Assembly (NCBI RefSeq): GCF_001281385.1
Contig: NZ_CP006911.1
Location: 310,001 to 374,000, forward strand
Origin: Candidatus Pseudothioglobus singularis PS1
Lineage (GTDB): Bacteria; Pseudomonadota; Gammaproteobacteria; PS1; Pseudothioglobaceae
Direction of reading: 5' to 3'
DNA length: 64,000 bases
Position 1 is the stretch's first letter. The number at the start of each line of letters is the position of its first letter. The notes below the pieces were generated by a model. That model did no database searches and was not told where the DNA came from. It saw only the letters and a list, made by a program, of their open reading frames with translations. A program made the translations under genes and the position numbers. Below, in pieces: positions 17,525 through 27,159 of this stretch.

Positions 17525-18790
17525 ATGGATCAAAATACTGAAGATCTAAGTTGTTCATTTTGTTCAAAAAATAAAGATGAGGTTACTCGTCTAATCGCCG
17601 GTCCGGGCGTGTATATATGTGACGAGTGCATAGACTCTTGTTACAACTTGATACAAGAACAAACTATCAAGGATAAAAAAGATCAATACCAGGATTGGAA
17701 TTACACTCCCAAAGATTTATTTAGCTCGCTAAATGAATATGTCATTGGTCAATCCCATGCAAAAAAAGTTCTCTCTGTGGCCGTTTATAATCATTATAAG
17801 CGCCTCAAAGCTGACTATATTTCCAATGATGTTGAGCTTGATAAGTCAAATATACTTTTGATTGGACCTACTGGGAGTGGAAAAACGCTTTTGGCTCAAT
17901 CAATGGCTCGTTTCTTGGATGTTCCATTTGCAGTGGCAGATGCCACAACATTAACTGAGGCTGGATATGTTGGCGACGATGTAGAAAATGTCATCAAGAG
18001 CCTTCTTGCAAAATGTGATTTTGATCCAAAAAGAGCTGAGCAAGGAATTATATTTATAGATGAAATAGATAAAATTTCACGCCGCTCAGACTCTCCTTCG
18101 ATCACCAGAGATGTTTCTGGGGAGGGTGTTCAGCAAGCAATGTTGAAGCTAATTGAGGGCACTATTGCCTCAGTTCCACCTCAAGGAGGAAGGAAACATC
18201 CTAATCAAGAAACGATTGATGTTGATACCTCAAAAATATTATTTATATGTGGAGGCGCTTTTGATGGGCTTGGGAAGGTTATAGATAGACGAATTGAGAA
18301 AGCAGCTGGAATTGGTTTTGCGGCCAATGTCAAAGAAAAAAGTCATAAAAAAACCTTGACTGAGCTATACAAGTTTTTAGAGCCAGATGATCTAATTAAA
18401 TTTGGACTAATTCCTGAGTTAGTAGGACGCTTAGCAGTTCATACATCGTTGGATGAGCTTGATGAGGATGCTTTAATCGAAATTCTCACGAAGCCAAAAA
18501 ATTCAGTAGTGAAACAGTTTCAACAATTTTTTGCTATTGAAGGAGTAAAGCTAACAATCAGGAAGAATGCTCTTGTAGCTATTGCCAAATTAGCGCTTAA
18601 GAGAAAAACAGGAGCAAGAGGTTTGAGGGCAATCTTAGAGGACTTGTTGTTAGATACAATGTATGAAATTCCATCTAACCCAAGTGTGAAAGAGGTTGTG
18701 ATAGATAAAGCAGTTGTAGAGGGTTTGAAACAACCAGTAATAGTTCATCAATCTGATAATAAGAAAAGAACTATTCGCAAGGCAAGCTAA
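17525..18790 (+). CDS. clpX: ClpX, AAA+ unfoldase subunit of the ClpXP protease
   Basis: This 421-residue unfoldase has an N-terminal zinc-binding domain with C10, C13, C32 and C35. It is followed by Walker A GPTGSGKT at 114-121, pore loop GYVG, Walker B IIFIDEID, the RKH loop and sensor-2 GARGLR. It recognises ssrA and other degrons and threads proteins into ClpP. I use ATG 17525 with GAAG 7 nt upstream, rather than TTG 17519. It lies 14 bp after clpP. Confidence 0.97.
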   Translation: MDQNTEDLSCSFCSKNKDEVTRLIAGPGVYICDECIDSCYNLIQEQTIKDKKDQYQDWNYTPKDLFSSLNEYVIGQSHAKKVLSVAVYNHYKRLKADYISNDVELDKSNILLIGPTGSGKTLLAQSMARFLDVPFAVADATTLTEAGYVGDDVENVIKSLLAKCDFDPKRAEQGIIFIDEIDKISRRSDSPSITRDVSGEGVQQAMLKLIEGTIASVPPQGGRKHPNQETIDVDTSKILFICGGAFDGLGKVIDRRIEKAAGIGFAANVKEKSHKKTLTELYKFLEPDDLIKFGLIPELVGRLAVHTSLDELDEDALIEILTKPKNSVVKQFQQFFAIEGVKLTIRKNALVAIAKLALKRKTGARGLRAILEDLLLDTMYEIPSNPSVKEVVIDKAVVEGLKQPVIVHQSDNKKRTIRKAS

Positions 18791-18823
18791 TGAAATTAAA
18801 TTCTGTATGCTAAAAACTCAATA

Positions 18824-20155
18824 ATGTCTATGGAGTTGTTTGATCGTCAAAAGGATGCGGTTGGTCAAGGCGAAAGAACTATCCTAGTCCATATTGAGCT
18901 CACTTCTATTAGTCAATCACCAGATAGTGTCAATGAATTTAAACAGCTTGCTGTCTCTTCTGGACTGAATATTATTGAAACAGTTTTAGTAAAAAGAAGT
19001 TTTACTAAGGCGCAGTTTTTTATTGGAACTGGTAAAGTTGATGAACTTGCATTAAGTGTAAGTGACAATGAAATTGAACTAGTTATATTTTCGCACCAGT
19101 TATCACCATCTCAAGAACGTAACTTAGAAAAAGCATTGAAGTGCCAAGTTATGGATCGAACAGGCTTAATATTGGATATTTTTGCATTAAGAGCGAGCTC
19201 TTTTGAAGGAAAGCTGCAAGTAGAACTTGCTCAATTAAAACATCTTTCAACCAGATTAGTAAGAGGTTGGACTCACCTGGAGAGGCAAAAAGGAGGTATA
19301 GGTTTAAGAGGTCCTGGTGAAACTCAGTTAGAAACAGATAAAAGACTTGTTTCAATTCGAATTAAAAATATTAATAAGCGACTTGCAAAAGTTCATAAAC
19401 AACATGATCTAGGCAGAAAATCTCGTGTAAAAAATCAGCTTCCAATGATATCTCTTGCCGGTTACACAAATGCTGGCAAGTCGACACTCTTCAATCTATT
19501 AACAAATGCTGAAGTGTATGCAGATGATAAGTTATTTGCAACTCTTGATTCTACTATTAGAAGAGTTATGTTGCCAGCATCTGGTGAGGCAGTCATCGCG
19601 GATACAGTTGGTTTTATTCAGGACTTGCCGCATGAACTTGTTGAGGCATTTAAATCAACATTAGAGGAAACTCGTCAGGCAAATGTACTTCTTCACATTG
19701 TTGATGCATCTGATCCAAATAACAGAGATAAAATTGACCAGGTCGAAGATATTATTGAGCAAATAGGTGCTCAAAAAATACCAAGAATTCTAGTAATGAA
19801 TAAGATTGATGGCCTAGTCAACTTCAAACCAAGAATCGATAAAGACTCAGAAGGAAATATTTCTCGTGTTTGGCTTTCTGCTGAAACTGGAGAAGGGGTT
19901 GATCTTCTTTATGAGGCCTTATCTGAAAGTCTTAGTGGAATGATGACTTCTGCACGTATCAAGTTAGATGTTCAGTCGGCATATATAAGAAGTGAAATAC
20001 ATAAAGTTGGATTTATTAAAAAAGAAATAATGAACGAATTTGGTCAATGGCTACTTGAAATTAATGTAACTAGTCACTATCTAGAAAGATTACTAGATAA
20101 GCAAGGTGTTTCATTATTATGGAAGCAGAAATCACAACAGAGTCAAACAGCTTAG
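18824..20155 (+). CDS. hflX: HflX, ribosome-associated GTPase
   Basis: This 443-residue GTPase splits stalled or hibernating ribosomes, notably under heat stress. The HflX hallmark GGIGLRGPGETQLETD lies near 160-175. The G domain shows G1 GYTNAGKST, G3 DTVGF and G4 NKID. In E. coli the gene sits in the hfq-hflX-hflKC locus; here it lies between clpX (33 bp gap) and lon (37 bp overlap). The placement groups three stress-response machines and is unusual to my knowledge. Confidence 0.95.
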   Translation: MSMELFDRQKDAVGQGERTILVHIELTSISQSPDSVNEFKQLAVSSGLNIIETVLVKRSFTKAQFFIGTGKVDELALSVSDNEIELVIFSHQLSPSQERNLEKALKCQVMDRTGLILDIFALRASSFEGKLQVELAQLKHLSTRLVRGWTHLERQKGGIGLRGPGETQLETDKRLVSIRIKNINKRLAKVHKQHDLGRKSRVKNQLPMISLAGYTNAGKSTLFNLLTNAEVYADDKLFATLDSTIRRVMLPASGEAVIADTVGFIQDLPHELVEAFKSTLEETRQANVLLHIVDASDPNNRDKIDQVEDIIEQIGAQKIPRILVMNKIDGLVNFKPRIDKDSEGNISRVWLSAETGEGVDLLYEALSESLSGMMTSARIKLDVQSAYIRSEIHKVGFIKKEIMNEFGQWLLEINVTSHYLERLLDKQGVSLLWKQKSQQSQTA

Positions 20156-22455
20156 AGAAGCAGTCAACCCCCCTTCTACCATTAAGAGATGTAGTTGTTT
20201 TTCCTCATACCGTTATTCCACTATTTATTGGAAGGAAATCCTCTGTTAAAGCAATCACCCAAGCTATGGAAGCAGATAAAAATGTTTTTTTAGCTACGCA
20301 AAAAGATGAAGCAATTGAGGAGCCAAATAATGACGATCTTCACAAAGTTGGAACTTTGGCAACGATTCTTCAGCTTTTAAAATTGCCCGATGGGACTATA
20401 AAAGTTCTAGTTGAAGGAGTTAAACGCGCAAAAATTGAAGAGTTTGTAGATTTAGGTGAGCACACTGAAGTCGTATTAAGTGATTGTAGTTTAAGTTTTG
20501 ATAACGATACAGAAATTAAAGCAATGATGCGTCTTGCATTAGAAAATTTTGAAAAATATATTAAGCTTAGTAAAAAAATCCCTGAAGAGGTTTATAAGGT
20601 TCTTAAAGAAATTACCGATGTTGAAAGATTTAGTGATGTAATTATTGCAAACTTAAGTCTCAAAGTGAGTGAAAAACAGAGTCTTCTTGAAAGTGGCCAA
20701 GCACAAGATAGACTAGAGGCAATTTTGTCCATCCTTGAAGGTGAGTTAGATGTTCTTGGTGCAGAGCAAAAAATTCAGAATAGAGTCCGTAAGCAAATGG
20801 AGTCTAATCAAAGAGACTATTACTTGAATGAACAAATGAAGTCCATTCAAAAAGAGCTCGGCACCCTTGATGATGAAAATGAAATTGAAGATTTACAAAA
20901 TAGTATCAACAAAGCCAAAATGCCTAAGGAGGCTAAGAAAAAAGCTCAAAGTGAACTTAATAAACTTCAAAGAATGTCATCCCAGTCTTCTGACGCATCC
21001 ATCATTAGAACCTATATAGAAAATTTGTGTTCAGTGCCTTGGAGTAAAAAAACTAAAACTAATAAAGATTTAGTCAAGGCGCAAAAGATTCTTGACTCTG
21101 ATCATTATGGGCTGGATAAAGTAAAAGAAAGAATTATGGAGCACCTTGCTGTGCAAAGTCGTGTTACGCATAATAAGGCCAATATACTTTGTTTAGTTGG
21201 ACCTCCTGGAGTAGGAAAGACCTCACTGGGTGAATCAATTGCAAAATCTGTGAATCGAAAATATGTTCGCATGGCTCTTGGCGGTGTAAGAGATGAGGCA
21301 GAAATTCGTGGACATAGAAGAACTTATATAGGGGCTATGCCTGGATCTATCGTTCAGAAAATGCAAAAAGTTAATGTCAAAAACCCATTATTTCTCCTAG
21401 ATGAAATAGACAAAATGGCCTCTGATTTTAGAGGCGACCCAAGCTCTGCTATGCTCGAGGTTTTGGATCCTGAGCAAAATCATACTTTCAATGATCACTA
21501 CCTAGAGGTTGACTATGATCTCTCTCAAGTTATGTTTGTTGCCACTGCAAATTCCTTAAACCTCCCAGAAGCATTAGTTGACAGAATGGAAATCATCCAT
21601 TTGTCTGGTTATACAGAAGATGAAAAACTCGAAATTGCTAAGAGACACTTAATAGCGAAGCAAATGAAAAATAATGGTGTTAATAGTTCGGAAATAGTCT
21701 TTAAAGATTCTGCAATTATGGATATTATTCGTTACTACACTAGAGAAGCAGGTGTTCGAAATCTTGATCGTGAAATTGGCAGCATATGTAGAAAAGTCAT
21801 TAAGGACGTAACGCTAAAAAAACGAAAAGCTAGAGCAATTATTAACTCTAAAAGTTTGCCAAAATTTTTAGGAATGAAGAAGTATCGATTTGGTTTAGCT
21901 GAAGAACATAATCAAATCGGCGAGGTAACAGGATTAGCATGGACTTCAGTTGGTGGTGACTTACTTACAATTGAAGCATCCTCATACAAAGGTAAGGGAA
22001 AATTAAACTATACGGGCCAACTTGGTGACGTTATGAAAGAATCAATACAAGCGGCAATGTCAGTAACTCGTTTACGTGCCGATTCTTTAGGAATTTCAGA
22101 TGATTTCCATGAAAAACTGGACATTCATATCCATGTTCCAGATGGCTCAACACCGAAAGATGGGCCGAGCGCTGGAGCAGCAATGTGTACAGCTCTTGTT
22201 TCAGTTTTAACTGGTCGAAAAGTTAAGGCTGCAGTTGCAATGACTGGTGAAATTACTCTGAGGGGTGAAATAACCCCAATCGGTGGTTTGAAAGAAAAAC
22301 TTCTTGCCGCAATGAGAGGAGGTATTAAAACTGTCATTATTCCCGAAGATAATGAGCGTGAGTTATCTGAGGTGCCTGAAAAAATAAAAAGTAAGCTAGA
22401 AATTGTTAAAGTTAAATGGATTGACCAGGTTTTAGATATTGCATTAGAGAAATAG
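20119..22455 (+). CDS. lon: Lon, ATP-dependent protease
   Basis: This 778-residue protease has a LON substrate-recognition domain (PLLPLRDVVVFPHTVIPLF near 18-36), a central coiled-coil and an AAA+ module (Walker A GPPGVGKT, Walker B LFLLDEIDK). The C-terminal serine-lysine protease domain carries S684 (DGPSAG) and K727 (GGLKEK), spaced as in E. coli S679/K722. It degrades misfolded and regulatory proteins. The start overlaps hflX by 37 bp, longer than usual; the next in-frame ATG would cut into the LON domain, so the early start stands. It is convergent with rsmB, with only 2 bp between the stops. Confidence 0.97.
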   Translation: MEAEITTESNSLEKQSTPLLPLRDVVVFPHTVIPLFIGRKSSVKAITQAMEADKNVFLATQKDEAIEEPNNDDLHKVGTLATILQLLKLPDGTIKVLVEGVKRAKIEEFVDLGEHTEVVLSDCSLSFDNDTEIKAMMRLALENFEKYIKLSKKIPEEVYKVLKEITDVERFSDVIIANLSLKVSEKQSLLESGQAQDRLEAILSILEGELDVLGAEQKIQNRVRKQMESNQRDYYLNEQMKSIQKELGTLDDENEIEDLQNSINKAKMPKEAKKKAQSELNKLQRMSSQSSDASIIRTYIENLCSVPWSKKTKTNKDLVKAQKILDSDHYGLDKVKERIMEHLAVQSRVTHNKANILCLVGPPGVGKTSLGESIAKSVNRKYVRMALGGVRDEAEIRGHRRTYIGAMPGSIVQKMQKVNVKNPLFLLDEIDKMASDFRGDPSSAMLEVLDPEQNHTFNDHYLEVDYDLSQVMFVATANSLNLPEALVDRMEIIHLSGYTEDEKLEIAKRHLIAKQMKNNGVNSSEIVFKDSAIMDIIRYYTREAGVRNLDREIGSICRKVIKDVTLKKRKARAIINSKSLPKFLGMKKYRFGLAEEHNQIGEVTGLAWTSVGGDLLTIEASSYKGKGKLNYTGQLGDVMKESIQAAMSVTRLRADSLGISDDFHEKLDIHIHVPDGSTPKDGPSAGAAMCTALVSVLTGRKVKAAVAMTGEITLRGEITPIGGLKEKLLAAMRGGIKTVIIPEDNERELSEVPEKIKSKLEIVKVKWIDQVLDIALEK

Positions 22456-22457
22456 TC

Positions 22458-23735
22458 TTATTTGGACTTACTTTTTTTTCTTAGCTGAGCATAATAGAAT
22501 CCATCGAATATATCATTAGGTAATTGTTGGTTTCCTATAGGGCCTTTGCCCCAAGGAACTTTGATTTCCTCAATACTACTATCCATATTGAGGTTAATAA
22601 ATTTACTTATTTGATTTTCATTTTCATCTTTTAAAATCGAACATGTAGCATATACAAGTATGCCTCCAGGTTTTAGCATTAACCATAAGTTCTTAAGAAT
22701 AGAAGCTTGAACCTCGACGATATGGGAAAGGTCCCTAGGTTTTCTTATAAGTTTAATATCTGGATGCCTTCTTATCACCCCTGTTCCAGTGCATGGAGCA
22801 TCTACTAAAATCTTATCAAAAAGTCTTTGATTCCACCAGTCGCCGTTTGTTGCGTCTCCTAAAATGACTTTAACATTTTTATTCTTAAGTCTTTTAATAT
22901 TATCATTGACTTTGATAAGCCTTTTCTCATCAGCGTCTAATGCCAAGATCTCTGAATTAGGACAAAGCTCAGCAAGATGAGTTGTTTTACCCCCAGGTGC
23001 GCAACAGGCATCTAATATTAATTCACCATTTTTTGGAGCAATGAGCTGACCTGCTAGTTGCGCAGAAGTATCTTGAACATAGCAAGAGCCATCTCTAAAA
23101 TCTGGTAATTTTTCTACATTTACTGCTTTATTAAGGGTCAAAGACTGAGGTGCAATTTTTGAGGTCTTAGATTCTATACCCCCCTCTAAAAGTTTATCTT
23201 GATATGACTTGATATTAATTGATGGATGGACTCGAAGAGACATTGGGGCTTGTTTATTATTTTCAGTAAATATCTTATGAAAATTATCAGGATATTCCTT
23301 CATAATTTTTTTTACAAGCCAACTTGGATGAGAATAGTGAGGAGTATTAAGAATATCATCTCGGTCCCTATCAATCCCTCTAAGTATTGCATTGATAAGG
23401 CCTTTAGCCCATTGCTTTTTAATTTTTTCTGCCACCTCGACTGTTTCATTGATGGCAGCATGAGTTGACACATCAGTATAAATTAGTTGATATGCCCCCA
23501 TAATTATAAGAATGTGAATATCAAGATTTTTTTTGTCTAAGGTTTTTTTTAGCCGAGGAGTTATAACATCATTAAGATGATGATAGAACCTGAGTGAGCC
23601 GTAAGTGAGTGACTTTGCAAATGAAGATTCTGAGGTTTCACTAGGAAATAACGATTCAGAAAGCGTATATTTTTCAAGTGCTACAAGACAAATAGCATTA
23701 TGAGCAATGACTCTTGAATTATTGTTATTGAGCAA
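22458..23735 (-). CDS. rsmB: 16S rRNA (cytosine-967-C5) methyltransferase
   Basis: This 425-residue protein has an N-terminal NusB-like RNA-binding domain (about 1-140) and a C-terminal SAM-dependent methyltransferase. SAM motif I is DACCAPGGKT. The two catalytic cysteines lie in DAPCTGTG and ATCS. It methylates C967 of 16S rRNA. The start is TTG at 23735, overlapping the dsbC end by 11 bp; no ATG fits the family start. In many proteobacteria this gene lies with fmt and def, which are not seen here. Confidence 0.93.
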   Translation of the reverse strand: MLNNNNSRVIAHNAICLVALEKYTLSESLFPSETSESSFAKSLTYGSLRFYHHLNDVITPRLKKTLDKKNLDIHILIIMGAYQLIYTDVSTHAAINETVEVAEKIKKQWAKGLINAILRGIDRDRDDILNTPHYSHPSWLVKKIMKEYPDNFHKIFTENNKQAPMSLRVHPSINIKSYQDKLLEGGIESKTSKIAPQSLTLNKAVNVEKLPDFRDGSCYVQDTSAQLAGQLIAPKNGELILDACCAPGGKTTHLAELCPNSEILALDADEKRLIKVNDNIKRLKNKNVKVILGDATNGDWWNQRLFDKILVDAPCTGTGVIRRHPDIKLIRKPRDLSHIVEVQASILKNLWLMLKPGGILVYATCSILKDENENQISKFINLNMDSSIEEIKVPWGKGPIGNQQLPNDIFDGFYYAQLRKKSKSK

Positions 23736-24444
23736 GGGTATTCAAAAATCTATTTAAAAGCTCTTCGGGCTCTAAATAGCCAGGAATATTTAATCCATTT
23801 TCAAAAAAAATTGATGGCGTTCCATTGACGCCCAATTGTTTGGAAATTGCTAGCTGCTCTGCAACTGGATTAATACAATCTGGGCTATTTGGCAAGAATC
23901 GCTTAGTTTTATAATTGTGAATGGCAATCGCCTTATCTTCAGCACACCATATTTTTTCCATAGCGCTTTGAGCATTTGGATGAAGTTGCTCCAGAGGTGA
24001 GGCCAAATATTTCACAGTAATTCCAAGAGCATTCATTTCATTCATATTTGCATGAAGTTTAGCGCAATAGGGGCAATCAACATCTGTAAAAACATGAACA
24101 ACATATTTCTCATTTTCGGATTTAAAGATTATCTTTTCATTATCGCTAATGCTGTCAAGCATATTTTGTTTGATTGCGTTAACACGATTAGTGGAAATAT
24201 TTGTCATTAATTCTAGATCAGTGACTGCGCCTTGAAGCACATATCTTCCATCCATAGAAATGTAAAGTACATCAATGCTAGGATTTGTAAGAACTACTTC
24301 ATAGTATCCATCAAGCTGAGAAGTGCTAATATTTTCAGTCTTAATTTCTGGAAAATAAGGCTTTAATTTATTTACAATCATGCCAACATCTGCAAAAACA
24401 ATATTAGTGATAAAGATTAACGCGATAGTAAGAAACTTTTTCAT
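23725..24444 (-). CDS. dsbC: Periplasmic thiol:disulfide interchange protein DsbC
   Basis: This 239-residue secreted protein has a signal peptide (about 1-18, ending NIVFA-D), an N-terminal dimerisation domain and a thioredoxin-fold domain. The redox motif is CPYC (TDVDCPYCAKLH), and a cis-proline loop NGTPSIFF follows. It rearranges wrong disulfides in periplasmic proteins, kept reduced by DsbD. A second cysteine pair (C-AED near 188 and C near 210) matches the structural disulfide of DsbC. It is divergent from pepA and overlaps rsmB by 11 bp. Confidence 0.92.
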   Translation of the reverse strand: MKKFLTIALIFITNIVFADVGMIVNKLKPYFPEIKTENISTSQLDGYYEVVLTNPSIDVLYISMDGRYVLQGAVTDLELMTNISTNRVNAIKQNMLDSISDNEKIIFKSENEKYVVHVFTDVDCPYCAKLHANMNEMNALGITVKYLASPLEQLHPNAQSAMEKIWCAEDKAIAIHNYKTKRFLPNSPDCINPVAEQLAISKQLGVNGTPSIFFENGLNIPGYLEPEELLNRFLNTLAQ

Positions 24445-24503
24445 GTGAAAACTAATGATTAAAGAGGTAAATTTTACAGTTTTTTGGTAGAATATACCGA
24501 GAT

Positions 24504-24521
24504 TATAATTTCCCGGAAATT
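24504..24521 (+). promoter_or_regulatory. pepA promoter with overlapping dyad
   Basis: TATAAT at 24504-24509 gives a likely -10 for pepA. It overlaps a perfect 15 bp dyad, AATTTCC-C-GGAAATT at 24507-24521, just before the ATG at 24525. The dyad lies over the transcription-start/leader region, where a repressor could bind. The -35 is weak. Confidence 0.35.
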
Positions 24522-24524
24522 GAT

Positions 24525-25952
24525 ATGGAGTTTTTTGTTACTCACCAAGCGGTTGACCATTATAGTGGAGACTGTTCAGTTGCCTTTGTTCTCAAGGGCA
24601 AATCAAATGAAAATAGAATTATTCAAAATTATCTAGATCTACATCGATTTGAGCCAAAATTAGCAAGCACCTTGATGCTTGGAAAAGTCGAGGGCTATAA
24701 GTCAAAAAGGGTTCTAGTTGTTGGTTTAGGTGAGTCGCCACTCAGTCAAAAAAATTATATAAAGGCGCTGAAATCACTTTCTTCAGCAATGAGTGTATCA
24801 AAGGTTAAAAATGTTGTCATTCCAAGTATTGAAGTTGAGGATGCCGATGAGGCTTGGCTTCAAATTACAACAGCCAGAGTTCTAAAAAATGAAAGTTATA
24901 AGGTAAAGAAAGTAGGTGTCAAGGAAGAGATTAGTGACATTGTGCTTGAGGCAGTCAATATATATTCTCAAAACAATGGGGCATCAGAAATTCAAAAAGG
25001 CGTTGCTATTGCAAATGGTATGGCGCTTACAAGAGAGCTAGGTGACTTGCCTCCAAATATCTGCACCCCAACTTACATCGCTGAGACAGCCAAGTCTCTT
25101 GCGGAAACTTATAATCTTGAATGCGAAATCCTTGAAGAGTCAGATATGGAGTCTCTAGGAATGAATTCTTTGCTCTCTGTTTCAAAAGGCTCTATAGAGC
25201 CTGGAAAGCTTATCAGTCTAAGTTATTCTAATGCCGGCAATGAAGCTCCAATCGTTTTGGTCGGTAAAGGTGTGACTTTTGATAGTGGCGGTATTTCTTT
25301 AAAGCCTGGTCAAGGCATGGATGAGATGAAATACGATATGTGTGGCGCTGCTTCTGTGCTTGGAGCAATGAGCGCTATTGCTGAAATGAATCTTAAAGTA
25401 AATTTGACTGTTGTTGTACCAACGGTAGAAAATATGCCGGCACATAATGCCTCAAAACCAGGCGATGTTGTTAAAAGTATGTCTGGTCAAACTATTGAAA
25501 TTTTAAATACAGATGCTGAAGGTCGTTTAATTTTGTGTGACGCTTTGACTTATTGTGAGAAGTTTAAGCCTAAGGCAGTTATTGATATTGCTACTCTTAC
25601 AGGTGCAGTTATTATAGCTCTGGGTAAGCATCATTCTGGTGTCATGTCTAATGATCAAAAGCTTGCAGATGCCCTTAAGTCATCAGGACTGTCATCACTT
25701 GATACCGTTTGGCAGTTGCCTCTTGATGAGGAGTATGATGATTTGCTGAAATCAAATTTTGCAGATATGGCAAACATTGGAGGAAGAGAAGCAGGGACAG
25801 TAACCGCAGCATGTTTTCTAGCTCGCTATGCAAAAAATTATTCTTGGGCTCATATTGATATTGCAGGAACTGCATGGCTGGGAGGTTCTAAGAAAGGCGC
25901 AACTGGAAGACCCGTTCCTCTATTAACTCAGTATATTATGGATCAAGTATAG
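24525..25952 (+). CDS. pepA: Cytosol (leucyl) aminopeptidase PepA
   Basis: This 475-residue M17 metallopeptidase removes N-terminal residues from peptides and uses two divalent metals. The metal-site motifs are GKGVTFDSGG, DMCGAA and the family signature NTDAEGRL. An N-terminal domain of about 165 residues precedes the catalytic domain. In E. coli the same protein also binds DNA in cer recombination and at carAB. It is followed at 9 bp by ppnP. Confidence 0.96.
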   Translation: MEFFVTHQAVDHYSGDCSVAFVLKGKSNENRIIQNYLDLHRFEPKLASTLMLGKVEGYKSKRVLVVGLGESPLSQKNYIKALKSLSSAMSVSKVKNVVIPSIEVEDADEAWLQITTARVLKNESYKVKKVGVKEEISDIVLEAVNIYSQNNGASEIQKGVAIANGMALTRELGDLPPNICTPTYIAETAKSLAETYNLECEILEESDMESLGMNSLLSVSKGSIEPGKLISLSYSNAGNEAPIVLVGKGVTFDSGGISLKPGQGMDEMKYDMCGAASVLGAMSAIAEMNLKVNLTVVVPTVENMPAHNASKPGDVVKSMSGQTIEILNTDAEGRLILCDALTYCEKFKPKAVIDIATLTGAVIIALGKHHSGVMSNDQKLADALKSSGLSSLDTVWQLPLDEEYDDLLKSNFADMANIGGREAGTVTAACFLARYAKNYSWAHIDIAGTAWLGGSKKGATGRPVPLLTQYIMDQV

Positions 25953-25961
25953 GAACAGATT

Positions 25962-26273
25962 ATGCCAACATTTGAAGACGTTGAAATTATTAAAGAGGCA
26001 AATATTTACTTTGATGGTAAAGTCACAAGTCGTGTTATAAACTTCAATGATGGAACCACAAAAACGCTTGGAATAATGATGCCTGGGTCATTTGAATTCT
26101 CGACTGAAAAACATGAATTAATGGAGATTATGGCAGGAGAGCTTAATGTTTTGCTCCCTGGAAATAATGCTTGGCAAACTATCAAATCAGGAGAGTCTTT
26201 TGAAGTGCCTTCACAAAGTGTGTTCAAGTTAGAAGTTAAAACTGTCGTTGATTATTGCTGTTCATACTCATAA
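25962..26273 (+). CDS. ppnP: Pyrimidine/purine nucleoside phosphorylase PpnP (YaiE, cupin fold)
   Basis: This 103-residue cupin-like protein (former DUF1255) has family features YFDGKVTSR, TLGIMMPGSFEFST, ELNVLLPG and SFEVPSQSVF. Members cleave nucleosides with phosphate to give free bases and ribose-1-phosphate. The length is slightly above E. coli YaiE (94). It probably shares a transcript with pepA. Confidence 0.9.
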   Translation: MPTFEDVEIIKEANIYFDGKVTSRVINFNDGTTKTLGIMMPGSFEFSTEKHELMEIMAGELNVLLPGNNAWQTIKSGESFEVPSQSVFKLEVKTVVDYCCSYS

Positions 26274-26325
26274 TTAACTATTATTGACTGATCAATTAAA
26301 ATTGCTATAGATTAAAAAATACGAC

Positions 26326-27159
26326 ATGGAACCTTTAGTAATCATAAATGGCGAGGTGAAGTCCAATGTTAGTATCTTTAATCGTAATATGCAGTATGGT
26401 GACGGCTTATTTGAAACCTGTGTTGCAAAAGACAATAAAGTTTTATTTTGGGATAACCACTTTGCGCGACTAAATAATGGGTGTGATAGGTTAAATATCA
26501 AAAAAATAGCGAATTCAGTTTGGCTAGAAGATATAAAAAAAGCACTCAGTCTATCTTCAGAAAAAAATTGCATTGTTAAATTAATATTGTCACGTGGTAA
26601 TTCACTCAGAGGCTATAGCTATAGCAAGGATATTGAGCCAGTTAGAGTTGTAATTGTATCTCAAATGAATGAGTATAAAACTAAAGAAACTTACTCACTA
26701 GAATTTGCAATTAGTGGGTTTCACTCAAACCCAAATTTAGCAGGCATTAAGCATTGTAATAGGCTCGAACAAATTTTGGCTCGAACAAACATGTTGGCTG
26801 ATGAAGCTATTATGCTTGATGAGAATCAATCGGTAGTTTCAGTAACTCAAGGCAACATCTATTTAATATTTGGTAATAAGTTGATTACCCCTAAACTAGA
26901 GAGGTGCGGTGTGATTGGCAGCAGAAGATCGATAATTTTAGAACTATCAAGATTAATCAACTTAGAGGTGATAGAGGAAGATATTTCAATTAAGCAGCTA
27001 GAGAAAGCTAATGAAGTATTCGTTTCAAATAGCCTGATTGGTATTCAGCCAGTCACTTCAATTGGCGATTATTACCTAACTAATAACCCAATAACTGAGA
27101 AAATTAGTGCTGCATATTCGTCTATTACTCAAGATATTAAATCTTGGACATGCTTGTAA
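26326..27159 (+). CDS. pabC: Aminodeoxychorismate lyase PabC
   Basis: This 277-residue fold-type IV PLP enzyme makes p-aminobenzoate for folate from 4-amino-4-deoxychorismate. It has the N-terminal RNMQYGDGLFET motif and the Schiff-base lysine in GIKHCNRLEQ. The substrate-loop serine/threonine region VTQGNIY and the glutamate in VIEED are also present. The order pabC-mltG-tmk-holB is conserved in gammaproteobacteria, which separates it from branched-chain aminotransferases. Confidence 0.93.
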   Translation: MEPLVIINGEVKSNVSIFNRNMQYGDGLFETCVAKDNKVLFWDNHFARLNNGCDRLNIKKIANSVWLEDIKKALSLSSEKNCIVKLILSRGNSLRGYSYSKDIEPVRVVIVSQMNEYKTKETYSLEFAISGFHSNPNLAGIKHCNRLEQILARTNMLADEAIMLDENQSVVSVTQGNIYLIFGNKLITPKLERCGVIGSRRSIILELSRLINLEVIEEDISIKQLEKANEVFVSNSLIGIQPVTSIGDYYLTNNPITEKISAAYSSITQDIKSWTCL

